Below, piece by piece: positions 35,650 through 48,279 of a stretch of DNA of 64,000 bases. The notes beneath the pieces were generated by a model that saw nothing but the letters and a program-made list of their open reading frames with translations, was not told the DNA's origin and ran no database searches. This DNA is from Kuschelorhynchus macadamiae (Eukaryota; Arthropoda; Insecta; Coleoptera; Curculionidae), in assembly GCA_030620095.1 (NCBI GenBank), contig JAUTXW010000556.1, forward strand, positions 1,702,501-1,766,500. The letters run 5' to 3'. The stretch's first letter is position 1; the number at the start of each line of letters is the position of its first letter. The translations under genes and the position numbers were made by a program.

Positions 35650-36245
35650 CTGCTTTTGACTATAGGCCGGTGTTTGTTAGAACCACTAAAAATATTCAAC
35701 GTGTTCGGATATTATTTTTTAAAAACCCCACATGCTCAGCTAGGGGATATTCTCAACAATTAAAAATTTCTGAACCTAGCTCAAGGCGAATATTGTATAA
35801 AGATTTACAGTTTCATAAATACAAAATTCAATCAGTTCGACAATTAAACAAAGCAGATTTTGCATCTAGACTTAATTTTTTTCAATTTTTTTTGTATATG
35901 GTATAATGGCTACAAAGAGAACTACTGATATTGGTCATATGAAAATCCAAGTCAAATTCATCAGCAACCTTTACACAAACAAAAAGATATCGTTTGATGT
36001 ACAGTAATAATAGAGAAAACCATAGGAGCTTTTTTGAAGATGAAAACGGAGTCAACGTTACTGTTGATCCAGAAAGATATGCGCATACGTTATAACCACC
36101 ACCTGACCACAATTTCGCAATTTCTACAAAACGCAATATGGTTCCAACGGGATGGCGGAATCTCCCACACTGTGAGAATTTCTTTGTTTCCGGGTCGTTT
36201 CATTTTACAACACGATGATTGGCTCGTGGCTACATAGGTCATGTG
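35650..36245 (+). pseudogene. Mariner-type DDE transposase relic
   Basis: Across several frames the plus strand gives SSRRILYKDLQFHKYKIQSV and LNKADFASRLNFF (linker), FFEDENGVNVTVDPERYAHT, then NAIWFQRDGGISHTVRISLF (second catalytic Asp region, normally WFQQDGATAHT) and PGRFILQHDDW. The first-Asp block (SDEAHF) is lost to a shift near 35905-35960. It lies head-to-head with the HTH exon at 35142-35429 but on the other strand, so the two are not one gene as they stand. Confidence 0.7.
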
Positions 36246-36249
36246 ACTT

Positions 36250-38540
36250 AACAGTTTGTAATTTTTGACTGTGAATCTTTTTGAAATCGAAAATTTATTA
36301 ATATCATCCTCACAGTTCTATACAGAATTTTTTAAAAAAGTTCCAAACAAAACTATTTAAGTTCTCTTTAAAATGGAACCTAAAATAATAACTCTTTACT
36401 TTACTCCGAAGATATTTGTCCTCCAAATGTGTGCTTTTATTTTCAGGCACCCAATATTTATTATGTAATTTTAAATCAAAGGCTCATTTTCACCGCCTTA
36501 TGGTTACGTTATTAAAATGTGACTTTGTTTACTGGTTTCGGGTTGATAAAATATATTTAAACCAGTGTACTCTAGCTTATAACAAACTAAGTAATGGGAC
36601 CCCGGATCGGGTAAGGAACTAGGGCGTACCATGAACAAAAATTGGCTTTGCATGAGGCTGACTTTTCGATTAATATAACCGAACTGTTTTATCTATTGTG
36701 CCCACACACCCTCGTATTACCCCTTGAATCTTTCGAAGAAATACCAATATCGAAAAGTTGTGCAGAATTCAATCAGAAATAGATTTCGGACAACTTCCCG
36801 ATGTTTAGAAACTCGAAACCATTCCGTTATTGCAGCTTACTGAGAGATATTAAATAACTTTTCGTTCAGTAAGTTCCCCGGATATTTTGTTACGCCAGAT
36901 CACCACTTCAACGCTTTTAGCTATAACTTTTGCCGATATTGTTTGTCCCGATATTAAGTGGTGGACAACGAAAGATGAATTTCGTGGCATTTAGCTAAGG
37001 TAAAAGAAGATGAATCACGTAGTTTTGAATGCATATAGGGTGTTTTACGTAAGCTGACCACTTGGATTATTAATTCTATATATCTTTAACATAGGAAAAA
37101 AAGATTAAATTAAAAACTATTTCTTCTCATTTTGTGAAAAATGTTATTTGCATAACAAATCTTACATTTATGTCTGAAAGCTGAAAACAATAGGCTCTAC
37201 CAAAGACAGATTAGACAACCCATCCAAAGTAAAATAAATAACCCCTTGAATGGATCCCAACTCTGTATTGTATTCCGTATAGTTAGAATCCATTGAGAGA
37301 TTTCCGTGGAAACTCAACGCTGAGTTGAAAGTTCGTAACGCGCTGCATCCGATCAGCTGGTTAAATTCGTTAATTTACGTCATTAAACACCATTTGGGTG
37401 TGATTATCACTTAAATCATAACACTCAGTTCAATTATGAATTTATACTAACATGCATTTTATGAAATTATAGTAACATGCAGTTTTTAAGATAGAAAGCA
37501 AACAAGAGAAGGAAAGTCTACACTTTTATTTCTTTTTACTAATTAAAAAAAAATCAATAAGAATTATTTATTGTAGACATTAATTACAAATTCTAAACAG
37601 TTTGCTAAATTAATTCCAGCAGATGACAAGTGGGGAGCTATCAGTGGTTGAAATGTTACCTAAAATATTGGAGAACGCTTTGTTCTTATTTTGTTTGAAC
37701 TGTTCTATATAGCTTTTCACCACTGTATTAGAGTGATAACCACCATGCTTCTTAATATTCAATAAATCGGCTTCTAATTTTTGAGGATTTGGAACTCAAG
37801 AAGTATGCTATAGTAGACAGTATTTTCCCAAAAGTATGTAACTATGCTATGGTAAGGAAAATGAATTTTCCTTAAAATAGCTGTTGTTGTGAGAACGGCA
37901 GCTCTTCGTTAGGTGGCAATAGTGGGAATACAGCAAGGAATACTTACACTTTATTTTGGGCGCTACTCGGTTAAATTATCACAGTGTCTACAGAGCCATT
38001 TAACTGAGAAATTCTGCTTCGAAAATAACTGATAAAAATGAAACACTTGAAATAAGTTCCAATCTGTTTACTTTACCTTTTATTATATAAAAAAAAGATT
38101 TATAATGCGATTAATATCAGATTTGAAATCAATCTTGACAATAACTATCAAATAACAATTTGATTAAAAATTACAACCAACTTTGATAAATTAAACTTTA
38201 TGCAGTGAAACTTTCTTAAAAAAGAAGACCCCGAATAACTAAATCTTTTAAATTTCAATTCCTTGATCAAAGAATCTACGTATATATGCATATGTATAAA
38301 ATATGTATTTTCTAACCGAGTAGTATGTACTGTTCGAAACCGTGATAATCCGATTAGGTTTTACATTGCTAATCAGATATATGTACCTACATGAATTTAA
38401 ATAATTACAAAAATAGTTCTGGGGTTTTGAATTTAAAAAAAAATAAGGAAATTTATACCTATAAATTTGCCTGAAAGGCTTAAGTTTCATAAGGTTATAT
38501 AATAATAATAATGGTCTTTTTATTTCGAAAAAAATATAAA
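36250..38540. other. No recognisable gene
   Basis: Short frames only. Several GGGTGTTTTACGTAAG-like strings are reminiscent of dispersed insect repeats, but no element borders could be drawn. Confidence 0.5.
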
Positions 38541-38547
38541 AATCAAT

Positions 38548-40104
38548 TCAAAACCTTAAAGAAGAAGACGCCCAAATGCCAAAAATGAGTCTGGAACAAG
38601 TGTTTTGTACTTTCTGAATACAATATTTGTCAGCCAAATTTAAGCTAGGTCTATAAATAAAGTAACAATAATTAAAATTAGAAAGAACTAGAGACTCGCA
38701 CAGCTTTTTACGCAAAGAGAAATCGAGAATATGTCGACGATTATATAATATTTTAAGCCATGAGTAAGACTTTTGAATCAATTTTTTTACATGTTCTCTA
38801 AATCTCTGCTCAGTGTCCAATATTATCCCCAAATTCTTGGCAGACTTTACTACCGGTAATTTAGCACCATCCAACATAACATTAATATTATCTGTTAGGA
38901 AAACTACTCGATTTTTTTTACCAAAAAGCATAACAAATGATTTTGAGGGATTTAGCTTTAAGTTATGTTTGTTTGAAAGTTGTTTTAATGTATCCAGATC
39001 ATCATTAATTAAATTTGATGCAATTAGATGGTCCTGTTGATTGAAATGATAATATATTTGTGTGTCATTCACGTAAGCTTTAATTTTACAATGATTCAGA
39101 AATTTTAAGATATCAGCTGTATAAATTATGATGAATAAAGGGTCGAGAATCGATCTCTGTGGTACGCCTGATCTAATTAGAACCTGATCTGAACATACAT
39201 TGCCATAGCTGATTTTTTGAAAGCGATTAAAGAAATAAGATTGTACAAGATCAAGAGATGGTTTCAAAAATCCGTAGTATTTTAATTTCGCTAACAGAAG
39301 AGCATTATTTATCGTGTCAAAAGCCTTGGTAAAATCCAATAGATCCAAAATAATACTCATTCCTTTGTCAATGGCCACCATTATATCATCCGTTATATCC
39401 AATAAAGCAACTGACGTACTATAATGTTTTCTAAAACCGCACTGACTATCCGGTATTATACTGTTAGTTATACAGTAGTTAAATAATTGATTATACAAAA
39501 CTTTTTCAAAAATTTTTGAAATGATTGGCAAAATGCTTATAATTCTAAGATCATTAAAACTTGAAGGATTACTAATTTTTGGTAGAGGATTGCCAATGGA
39601 AATCTTCCACTGATCAGGAAAATAATTAGACTCTATGCAGCAATTGATTATGTGAGTAATATATATGTCAATACCATGCCTGCAATATTTTAACATGGTG
39701 GAAGAAATCTCATCCACCCCAGACGCCTTAGTACGAATGGAATGAATAATTTTATGAATTTCCTCAACTTCAACCAATTTAAAAGAAAAATGTACAGTAT
39801 TATAGAAAGATTTATCATTATAAGAGCGCATTGTGTCACTACAGTCAGAAACATTCTGCAAGAGTGTACCGAAAAAATTATTAGTACTATGTGGGTCAGA
39901 TAAGGCATCAGGCAGAGTAAAGTTCTTGTTGGAACATATATTAAAATATTTTAAAGATCTCCACATTTTTAGAAGATTGTTTTTTGCAGATATTGAATTT
40001 AGATATTCCCTCTTCGCCCTTCGAATCCTTGAAACTGTAAAATTATGCAAGCGTTTAAAAGTTTCCCAATCATCTACTGCCCGGGTTCTCTTAAACAACT
40101 GCAA
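38548..40104 (-). CDS. LINE reverse transcriptase, catalytic box altered
   Basis: The 518-residue frame has the linker (RRAKREYLNSIS), RT finger block (IRTKASGVDEISS), QWKISIGNPLPKISNPSSF, the LDLLDFTKAFDTIN block (first Asp, residues about 254-266), SGVPQRSIL (residues 312-320) and AYVNDTQIY (catalytic box, residues 344-347). Three normally near-invariant positions are changed: YADD reads YVND, GVPQGS reads GVPQRS and RPISILP reads RIISILP. The thumb (LGIILD) and a C-terminal NYCYFIYRPSL region are present. With N in place of the first Asp of the box, polymerase activity is unlikely although the frame stays open. Confidence 0.85.
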   Translation of the reverse strand: MQLFKRTRAVDDWETFKRLHNFTVSRIRRAKREYLNSISAKNNLLKMWRSLKYFNICSNKNFTLPDALSDPHSTNNFFGTLLQNVSDCSDTMRSYNDKSFYNTVHFSFKLVEVEEIHKIIHSIRTKASGVDEISSTMLKYCRHGIDIYITHIINCCIESNYFPDQWKISIGNPLPKISNPSSFNDLRIISILPIISKIFEKVLYNQLFNYCITNSIIPDSQCGFRKHYSTSVALLDITDDIMVAIDKGMSIILDLLDFTKAFDTINNALLLAKLKYYGFLKPSLDLVQSYFFNRFQKISYGNVCSDQVLIRSGVPQRSILDPLFIIIYTADILKFLNHCKIKAYVNDTQIYYHFNQQDHLIASNLINDDLDTLKQLSNKHNLKLNPSKSFVMLFGKKNRVVFLTDNINVMLDGAKLPVVKSAKNLGIILDTEQRFREHVKKLIQKSYSWLKILYNRRHILDFSLRKKLCESLVLSNFNYCYFIYRPSLNLADKYCIQKVQNTCSRLIFGIWASSSLRF

Positions 40105-40194
40105 AGCCTGATCTCTATGCTTCGTAAAGCGTTTTAAGTTTGCAGTACGCCACGGTGACTTACATTTTGTGATTCTAGCTTTTTTTAAAGGAGC

Positions 40195-40985
40195 GTGTTT
40201 ATCAAATAAAGTAATAAAACTTGTTAAATAAGAATGTTTTATCGGCTATATTTTGTTCATACAGTATATTATTCCATTGTTGTTGAAAATCGTGAAGAAA
40301 TAAATGAATATTAAAGTTGTAAAAGTTTCTATAAGTAATAATTTTAGACTCTATATGACTTTTCATTATATTTAAAAAGCAGTACACTAAAGAATGGTCT
40401 GAAACTCCTTCTGCAGACACAGTTCCAGAACCGCCTACTAGAGCATCATTTGTAATAAATTGGGTCGAGAAGAGTACTGGTTGTTCTAGATACTCTAGTA
40501 GTCTGATCTATCAACTGTGAAAAATTATAATTTTCAAACAAAGAACTAAAGGATTATCCAGTTTAAAAAGATTTATATTAAAATCCCCTAGACCAATTAT
40601 TTCTTCCACCGTTAGATAGATGTGCGAAAAAATATAGACCCACATAGCGCAAAAAATGTACCTTTCATTTTAATTCTCAGATCAAAAACTATAGAAAGTT
40701 TGAAATCGCAAAATTCATGTTTATCACCTCTGTAACTAAAGTATTCTTAACAAATGCTGTGACGCCGCCCCCTCTATCTGCTCTATCCTTTCGAATTATA
40801 CGATAACCTGGTATAGTAAAAGCCGATATATTATCACCATCAGAGAGCCATGTTTCAGTTAAAAAAATTACATCAAATTCATGATCATTAATTATCGTTT
40901 TAAACTCGTAAAACCCTGTAAAAATTGAGCGGATATAAAAAAATATTATTTAAATCAGATATGGCTGATGTGTATAAATCCAATA
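40195..40985 (-). pseudogene. LINE AP-endonuclease domain, degenerate
   Basis: Minus-strand frames give DHEFDVIFLTETWLSDGDNI, FTIPGYRIIRKDRADRGGGV (both standard in LINE endonucleases), and, after stops, a 72-codon frame at 40202-40420 with EGVSDHSLVYCFL, the SDH motif ending the domain. The segment at 40450-40690 is scrambled. It lies directly upstream of the 518-codon frame of the same LINE. Confidence 0.7.
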
Positions 40986-40999
40986 CAAATTAAGTAACA

Positions 41000-42680
41000 T
41001 AACCTAAAGCAGAATAATAAATATTTGTTCTTGCGATATCACAAAGAAAAAGAAAGAATGCAACTAAACCAAAGATACTTCCTAACATTATTAAAATAAC
41101 AAATGCATGTACGTGGTATTTTATATTTCAGTCCTATATAAACAAAAAATAACTTTATGTTCCCGGAAAATACTCCTAACAATATAAAGTTGTTGTTAAT
41201 AAATTTTACATTTACATGAACTTTATTTCCCAGTGAATACCACTAAAATTAAATTACTTAAATTTTAAAAATAATAATTAATCGCTAACCCTAACCACTA
41301 GTTTCATTGAGAGAACAAAATGTATTCGCTTTACTCCGTTAACACAGACATAAACCAAACTACAGTCCACAATTCCAAGTAAAAAACTTAAAGTGTACCA
41401 TTTTAACAGTATTCCTAATGCAAGTAAATAAATTTTCAAATAAAGATTGATAAGATAAACGACCCATATTTTATATCTATAAAACATTTTCAATGCTGTA
41501 AAACATTTTCAAATAAATTCATAAAAAAAGTTAAATGCTGAATTTCTACATACAATAATAACTAACGTATAGTAACTAGGCGTTATATTGCTAATCATAG
41601 ATGTGCATCAATTTCTATTTTTTTTCGTTTAAAACCAAATATTTAAGAAAGTATCAATTTTAGCCATATAACATGTTATACAAAAAAGTGTTTGAATTTT
41701 ATGTGGAATTTAAAAATCAAGTCAAATATAGGGTGTCCCTTTTAAAAAAATACAACTTTTAGTAGCCCTACTTTTTTGACGCACCTCGTATAATTCAAAA
41801 TATTTTTAGAATGAACGCGATTTACATATGTATCCCATAGCATAAACAATTTGTTTCCAAATTGTACCTGTTTGACGTAAATTAACTTTTTTCAATCGTT
41901 GACTCACCCGGTACAGTATATATAAAAAAATGGAAAGAACCTGCCTGAAATCCAAAAGCTACAGTCGAACTGTAGAGGGTTAGCTCATCTTAGGACAGCT
42001 AGGCACTGGCACGTGTTCAATCAGACCATGTGGACTGAGTTAAAGATTTCAAAATGCCGAAAATACAGGTTATTCTACATTTTCTCTTCAAATTTAAAAA
42101 ACGTATAGGAGAAAGAAAACGGCTTCCTTTGTGCAGCCGGAGAGAGGATCCTACAAAGAATATTTACAATAAAGACTGAGGCCTCAAAAGTAAAAGAAAG
42201 ATTGCTTATCTTAGCTTAAGCGAATAAGGAAATTCGCCAAAATATTGCCCTCATTATACCAAAAAGGTAAGGGAAACAAAGAGGACTTCGTCCATATAAA
42301 CTAATTTAAAGTGCAAACATGCCGCACCAGGCAAAAAAAAGGAAACAATCTTAGGACATTAACATGCTTTAAGTCTTTCGATCTCGATGTCTCGTCAACA
42401 AATGACCGTTTTTTTTCGATTCACCTAAACAGCTAACTGAACTGGGGAAAAGACATATTATATCTAAAAATTTGCAAATTAAGGAAATCAATAATGACGA
42501 TCTATGAAAATCATGAATCTCACAAGATAAGTGGGAGAATTGGCAATGCTGTAAAAAAATGTCATTTGAAAACCTATTTATTCGATCGTTAGGTGTTTTT
42601 GAAGATACAAAACATAGCAATATTCCTGCCCCGAGGTTGCGACGGTAACGTTGAAAACGAATTTCTCACCAGAAAAGCAG
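41000..42680. other. No recognisable gene
   Basis: Only short frames. Nothing resembles a known protein or RNA; no clear repeat structure was seen. Confidence 0.45.
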
Positions 42681-42689
42681 GAATTTGAA

Positions 42690-43015
42690 TAAATTTAAGA
42701 ATTCTAAAATTAAAATGCTACAAATATTAATGCCAACTGGTAGCTTGATGCATTTTTCATTTCTGTACCCGACAAAAAGTCGAGTGCGGTCTATGTTGCT
42801 TGGACGGATCGTTATAAAACTTCGACCCATTTCCACCATATATATTCCTTGGACATTCCCGTTTGTAATAAAAACATCTCGGGATATCTTGTAGGTACAT
42901 ATTTGGCAATTCAGTACGCCTGCAAACTTTTATCATAAAATAAGTTTTATCGTCAGCTTCAAGCAAAAATTGGATTATGTCTTTTTTTGTTAAAATGTTA
43001 GATTTTTTTTAATGA
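42690..43015 (-). pseudogene. Probable tyrosine recombinase relic
   Basis: Minus-strand frames: ILTKKDIIQFLLEADDKTYF, MIKVCRRTELPNMYLQDI (first-Arg block with the residues between KV and CRR deleted), then FITIRPSNIDRTRLFVGYRN and EKCIKLPVGIN, which match the stretch that precedes the second catalytic block in the Crypton-like family (compare GKCIRQVVGIN at 27540-27590). Beyond that the similarity fades. It is more decayed than the other two copies, so confidence is moderate. Confidence 0.5.
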
Positions 43016-43889
43016 AATCTTCAGATTTTATTTTTAGAATCCGTATTTTTCTTTAGTGATATAACTGAACGTGGTATAGAATAATAGATCCAAAGCGACG
43101 CAGGTTCCTTGTGTTTTGAGCGATATTTTCGAAATAGGCCAAGAGAACCTCATCGTTGCAGCTATTCTTGATTACTTTCCCTTTTCACCGATCTTCAAGT
43201 TATGCAAAGGTTTACTCGTACGTTTCTCTTGATTTTGCGGGAAGAAGAGAATCGACAACGTTTTGCGCAAAGCATTAGATATCCAAAGGGACGCTTTCGG
43301 AATCAAAATCCTTCATATTATTCTTTTTCGCTCAAACCGAACAAACGGCACAAAACTCTACGCCAATAATAAAGTTGAATTCAAAGTTGCAACAATCAAC
43401 AAGTGCGGTAATACACAGGCATCGAATAATATAGGCAACTGATAATATTGCATTGTTCATTTTAAACTAGTATCCTTAATATGGAACGGTTTTACGGTAT
43501 TACCTGGCAAACCTATTTGAGTCTAAAGCATAATTCTTTTACACGATTCTGGCAAACACTGACAGAATGAACTGTCCTTAAACCTGCTAAATTAAATTCA
43601 TACCTGTTGGACTCGCCTTTCTTATCTTTATATGGCATCTATATAACAAATTATTCTGGTGTTTATCAAGTCTATCTTAAAACCTAATATAGTATAGTTA
43701 ATTACAGGAGGAAAGTTAAAAGTAAGCAAAGTTACACAATTAATGTGAAACAGAATCTCCCGACAAACAATCAAAGAAAGACAATGAATTTTTCACTATA
43801 CAGATAGGATTTAATTAGGGCCAGAAGATAAGAACGTAGGAAAAAAATATTGACATATTTGGCTCTATAAGCAAGACCTGCATTATGAG

Positions 43890-46364
43890 TAACAACTTTA
43901 AATTTTACCTAAAAATTCGCACGTTCTGTTTGCCTTGTCCAGCAGTTTAGTTCAGTGACGACGGCGTAATACTTAGCGATCACAACAATAAACCTGAATT
44001 AAAAGACAATTACTTTCCTTGAAAAAAAGAAGTCTTGAAAGATTTTTTCAGATCTGTACGTTCGATTGTTCCGAGATGCCGAAACACAGGTTTTCTCAAT
44101 TCCGTCGGTATGTCTGTTCGCGGCATTGCTAAAAAACCCGACTGACTTCAAATTTTCGTCAAAAATTAAGGGTTATTTGGGATGACCTGGTAACATTTTG
44201 ATAAAAATCCAATATGGCTAAATAAAATGGCGGCCTACTAAAATGTTAAAAAAAGTATTATTAAAAAACTACTCATCCACTTTATCTCAAGTTTTGCACA
44301 AAATTAAGTATTAGGTATATTGTAATCAAATGCTAAAATTTTGGTACGAATTAAAGATGGCGGAACAAAATGACTAAATAAAATGTTTAAAAATTCAGTC
44401 TGAATACCCTACTTAATGGATTGATTTCAAAATGTGTGCTATAACTAATGGTGGTATAGAGATAAACTAGAAAAGTATTGGTACTAAATCAAGATGGCAG
44501 AAAAAATGGCGGTCAAATAGAATATTCGTAACTGTGAAAAAAATCACCCTCTCCGATTTTATATATCTTCACTTTTAGCGTCCCTAGGTGCGAAAAAATA
44601 TGTTTCATCAATTCCGCCGGTTCGTCTGTCTATCTGTTTCGCTGTCTTAAAAAAAACTTGGCATGGCTTAAAAACAATTTACCCGATTAATTTAAAATTT
44701 TGGTAAAAATGAGGATTACGTAGAGATGACCTAGTACTATTTGGACAAAAACCCAATATGCAGGAACAAGATGACGGCCTACTGAAACGTTTAAGAAAAT
44801 TATCTTAAAAAAAACTAAATATCTAATTTACCTCAAATTTTGTACATACATCAAGTTTTGCCTAGTAATGAACAGGTAACAATTTGGTATGAATCCAAGA
44901 TAGCAAAACAAAATGACGGCTTAATAAAATACTTAAAACTTCAGTCTGAAAAAACTACATAATGCATTGATTTCTAATTTTGTGCAATAATAAATTATGG
45001 CATATAAAGATAAACTGGTGAAATTGTGGTACGAATTCAAGGAACAAAATGGTGACCAAATAAAATATTTGTAATGATGCAAAAATCACCAGGTTTTACA
45101 TATCTTCATATTTTAGCATCGTTAGATGCTAAAAAATATTCGTTTTATCGATTGCATCAGTTTGTTTGTCGGTCTCTCATTTGGCGGCATATCACCCTCC
45201 TAAGTCAAAGTCAAAAATCGCTTTATTTGAGAAGCTTCCATAAAACTACAAGTCATTCAACTAATATGGTCCAAATTAAACATACATAAATACTAAAGTA
45301 AACAATATTTAAATACCCAATTAACGATGAGAATTCTTTTATAAAAACAGTTAAAATGACATTCTAGAAGTCTTGCAAAGTATTGATTTGTGGTTAATGG
45401 TCGAAGTCAAAAATTGCTTTATTTGTTATAAAGAGTAGGTATACTCTTGTGAACAAGCATATCCATAAAAATCCAATATGACAGAACAAAATGGCACCCA
45501 TTTAAAATGTTTGAAAAGACAGTATATATGTGTTACTAAATGTCTATGTTCTAAACTAATTTGATATTGGGTCACACTTCACTATTTCTAATAAAGGAAA
45601 GATTCATAACGAGAGAAGTTACGGGTAAAGAAAATTTACCGATATTTTTAATCAACTATCCAATTTATTACAAGTAGTTGTGGATATCCGATCAAAAGGT
45701 TTAGAAAATTTAGGTTGTCTCAATAAATTCAGAGAATGGGAATTCTGCAGTGGAATTAAAGACAGATAACACTCCTATTCTCTCTTGGAGGAATCCATCA
45801 AGATATTTCTGCGTAGCAGTTTCTTACCTCTGAAATGAATTACGCATATGAACATTTTTAAACAAATAGACCTAACTCGGGCTCTCGTTGACTCCGCGCG
45901 AGCTAATACTTTAATTAAACTGCGACATGAATGATTAAAAGTGGTGAATAAAATAAGTTGGAAACATTATTTTATAGTTATATGTAGTATAACAGAATCT
46001 TTTCTCATTTAATTGACATTTCATCTTTATGATTTCAAAGCAATGCTAACATCACTATTCCTTCAAAGAAATTACATATTATACTTCTCCTATAATTACT
46101 AACTAGATTATTTTGATAAATTAATGTATAACAATATTTATAGAGAGGTCCGTAATTTCTTTTTAGTTCGAATTTTTGACAGAGGTGGCAAATTTAACAG
46201 AAAAAAGAAACCTCCCACAGAAGCAAAGTCTATATACGCCACTGGTTATGGTAACTAAAAAAACTTTGACTTCAAATTTTGGTCAAAAATTAAGGATCAT
46301 ATGGGGATAAACTGGTAATATTTTGGTAAAAAACCTATATGGCAAAAACAAAATGGCGGCCTAG
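43890..46364. repeat. GATGGCGG-type degenerate tandem repeat, copy 2 (left part)
   Basis: Module features as in 14280-15125: recurring CTTCAAATTTTxGTCAAAAA, ACTGGTAAxATTTTGGTA and AAGATGGCGGAACAAAATGG strings at intervals of about 120-130 bases, with AGATCTGTACGTTCG...ATGCCGAAACACAGGTT opening it. Fragments at 45205-45225 and 45404-45425 (TCAAAATCGCTTTATTTG-like) resemble the reverse complement of LINE 3' ends and suggest small insertions. The interval 45640-46240 shows no clear module. The array continues after the hAT insertion, at 52140. Confidence 0.6.
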
Positions 46365-46773
46365 CAGGGGCGTGCAGTCCATGGAAACAAAGGAAGCAAA
46401 AAAAATTACAAAACATCTTTTAAAATGTAATTTTTAAAATAGGAAACCACTAATTTAGTTTATATTAAAAATGATAAAATATTATCTTAATTATCAAGCC
46501 CATAATAAATGCGGCCTTGACTCCGACCGGCCAAAAATAAAAAATCGAATAGAACCTATGCGGGCCGCTAGCTTCTCTGCAGCCAAGTCCTGTATGCTTG
46601 ATTTCTTGTGAATCGAGCTAGAGGTTATTGAATTTTCCACCGGCTGTTTGCAATTTTTGCGTTTCAGTCGCGTGCTTTAAGTGGGGGCGGAAGCTATCGT
46701 TGGAATAGATTCTTTGTTTAAACGGCTATCCGTGTGTTGTGTGATACGTACGTCGCGTCGTGCATGGTGCGAT

Positions 46774-47978
46774 ATGGAAGACAATAATACGGACGTGGAT
46801 ATGCAAATACCGTCAACTTCGGCTGTTGGTAATAACGTTGAAAATGTTGGAGAATTTAGTAAGAAGAGTGGGTGTGAATGTGTGGTGTGTGTCTTAATAA
46901 TAAAGGGATTTTCAACATTAAACTTCGCTGATAAGCATCAAATAATTTCCAAAGGGCAAAACCGCCTATGAAAAATTTAACCACAAAAATGAAAAACTGA
47001 CTGACTGACTGAAATCAGACATTTTTATCCGGAAAAACAATACGAACAATTTAATTGGCTAACAGGGTGTGAAAATAAAAGTAAATTATTTTGTTGGCCA
47101 TTTTTACTTTTTGAAAATGAAAAAGGTCTCTGGAATAAAATTGGTTTTTCAAGTACAGCAGATGCATTATATACCGTAGTTTATAACGTTACTAAAGAAA
47201 TTAATGGAGAGAAAAAATTAGTTGCTCAAAGCTATGATGGAGCAGCAGTGATGGCAGGACAATTAGAAGCTATGTGGAGCTAAAGTTCGAGAAACTTTCC
47301 CAAGTGCTGTGTTTGTCCATTGTTTTGCTTATAAATTAAATTTAGTGTTATCCCAGTCCATCAATCACATTAAAGAGTGTAAAGTATTTTTCGTTGCTTT
47401 AAGTGGCATAGTTGCTTTTTTTTCCAAGTCAACTAAACGTACACAACCTTTGGACTCCATTGTCCACAAACGATTGCCCAAAGTAGCTCCTACTAAGTGG
47501 AACTATAATGGAAGACTTGTGTTAACAGTATCTGAAAATCGTGAATCACTGATTGAACTATTTGAGAATATAATAGAAAATAATGAAACGTGGGACTCAG
47601 AAGCAATAAATAGTTCAAGGGAATTTTCGGACTGTTTGAAACGAGATTGTAATTTTAATTATTTGTTGAACATATTTTCAGAAATATTTCCATTCTCGGA
47701 CAGTGTTTTTAATATATTACAAACTAAAACAAATGATATTGCTTTTTGCCTAAAAAAAGTGGATGATAGAGCCACAAGCTGAGCGTCTTCGAACAGACAA
47801 GGTGGGAGATGTTCAAACATCATACCAGGCCTCTTTTATGAAATAATCGATCAAATTCAGCAACAAATAAACTATAGATACAACGGTTTAAATGATTTGA
47901 ATTTCCTCGAACTCTGCAATTTTGATGTATTTAAAGGAAAAGCCTCTCCAGAAGAAGCGTTTAAATCTCTTCCTCTTT
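46774..47978 (+). pseudogene. hAT transposase, N-terminal and central part
   Basis: From ATG at 46774: an acidic N terminus (MEDNNTDVDMQIPSTSA), then after stops YEQFNWLTGCENKSKLFCWP and FLLFENEKGLWNKIGF, the TTF-type zinc-finger region of ZMYM/hAT-like proteins. SYDGAAVMAG and, after a frame change, FVHCFAYKLNLVLSQSI follow; the usual AHxLNL reads AYKLNL, so a conserved His is lost. The open 157-codon part (47309-47782) runs through TKWNYNGRL and FPFSDSVFNILQTK, and a tail up to 47978 (FKGKASPEEAFKSLPL) reaches the LINE insertion. Three or more stops and shifts make it inactive. Confidence 0.85.
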
Positions 47979-48279
47979 TATTTATTTATTTATTTATTTA
48001 CAGTTAACTGTCTTACAGGAAGATCCCAATTACAAGACAGTGAAAAACTACATATTCAAGCCTACTAAAAAATTACATTTTACACATAAAAAGAAGCTTA
48101 TAACTAATAATAACGGTAATTATTTTCCAAATTCTGATATTTGAATAAGATTTAAATTAGCAGAACGGTTTAGCGTCGTAAATTTTTCTTATATGATTCT
48201 AAACTATCAGAAAAAAGATCCAAATTAGTTTTTTTGTTAAAGTTAAAGAAAATTTTAAGATGTTTATACGAGGAGTCGG

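Larger units (their letters stand above)
38548..40985 (-). mobile_element. Jockey/CR1-like LINE, ORF2 only
   Basis: A minus-strand non-LTR retrotransposon: a degenerate AP-type endonuclease (40200-40980) is followed by an intact 518-codon reverse transcriptase frame. ORF1 was not found upstream, so the copy is 5'-truncated. An (AAT)n tract lies just past its 3' end at about 38500-38512. Confidence 0.85.

Noticed and set aside
35142..36245. HTH exon and DDE relic as one transposase gene
   Set aside because: They lie on opposite strands, so they cannot form one transcript without an inversion.
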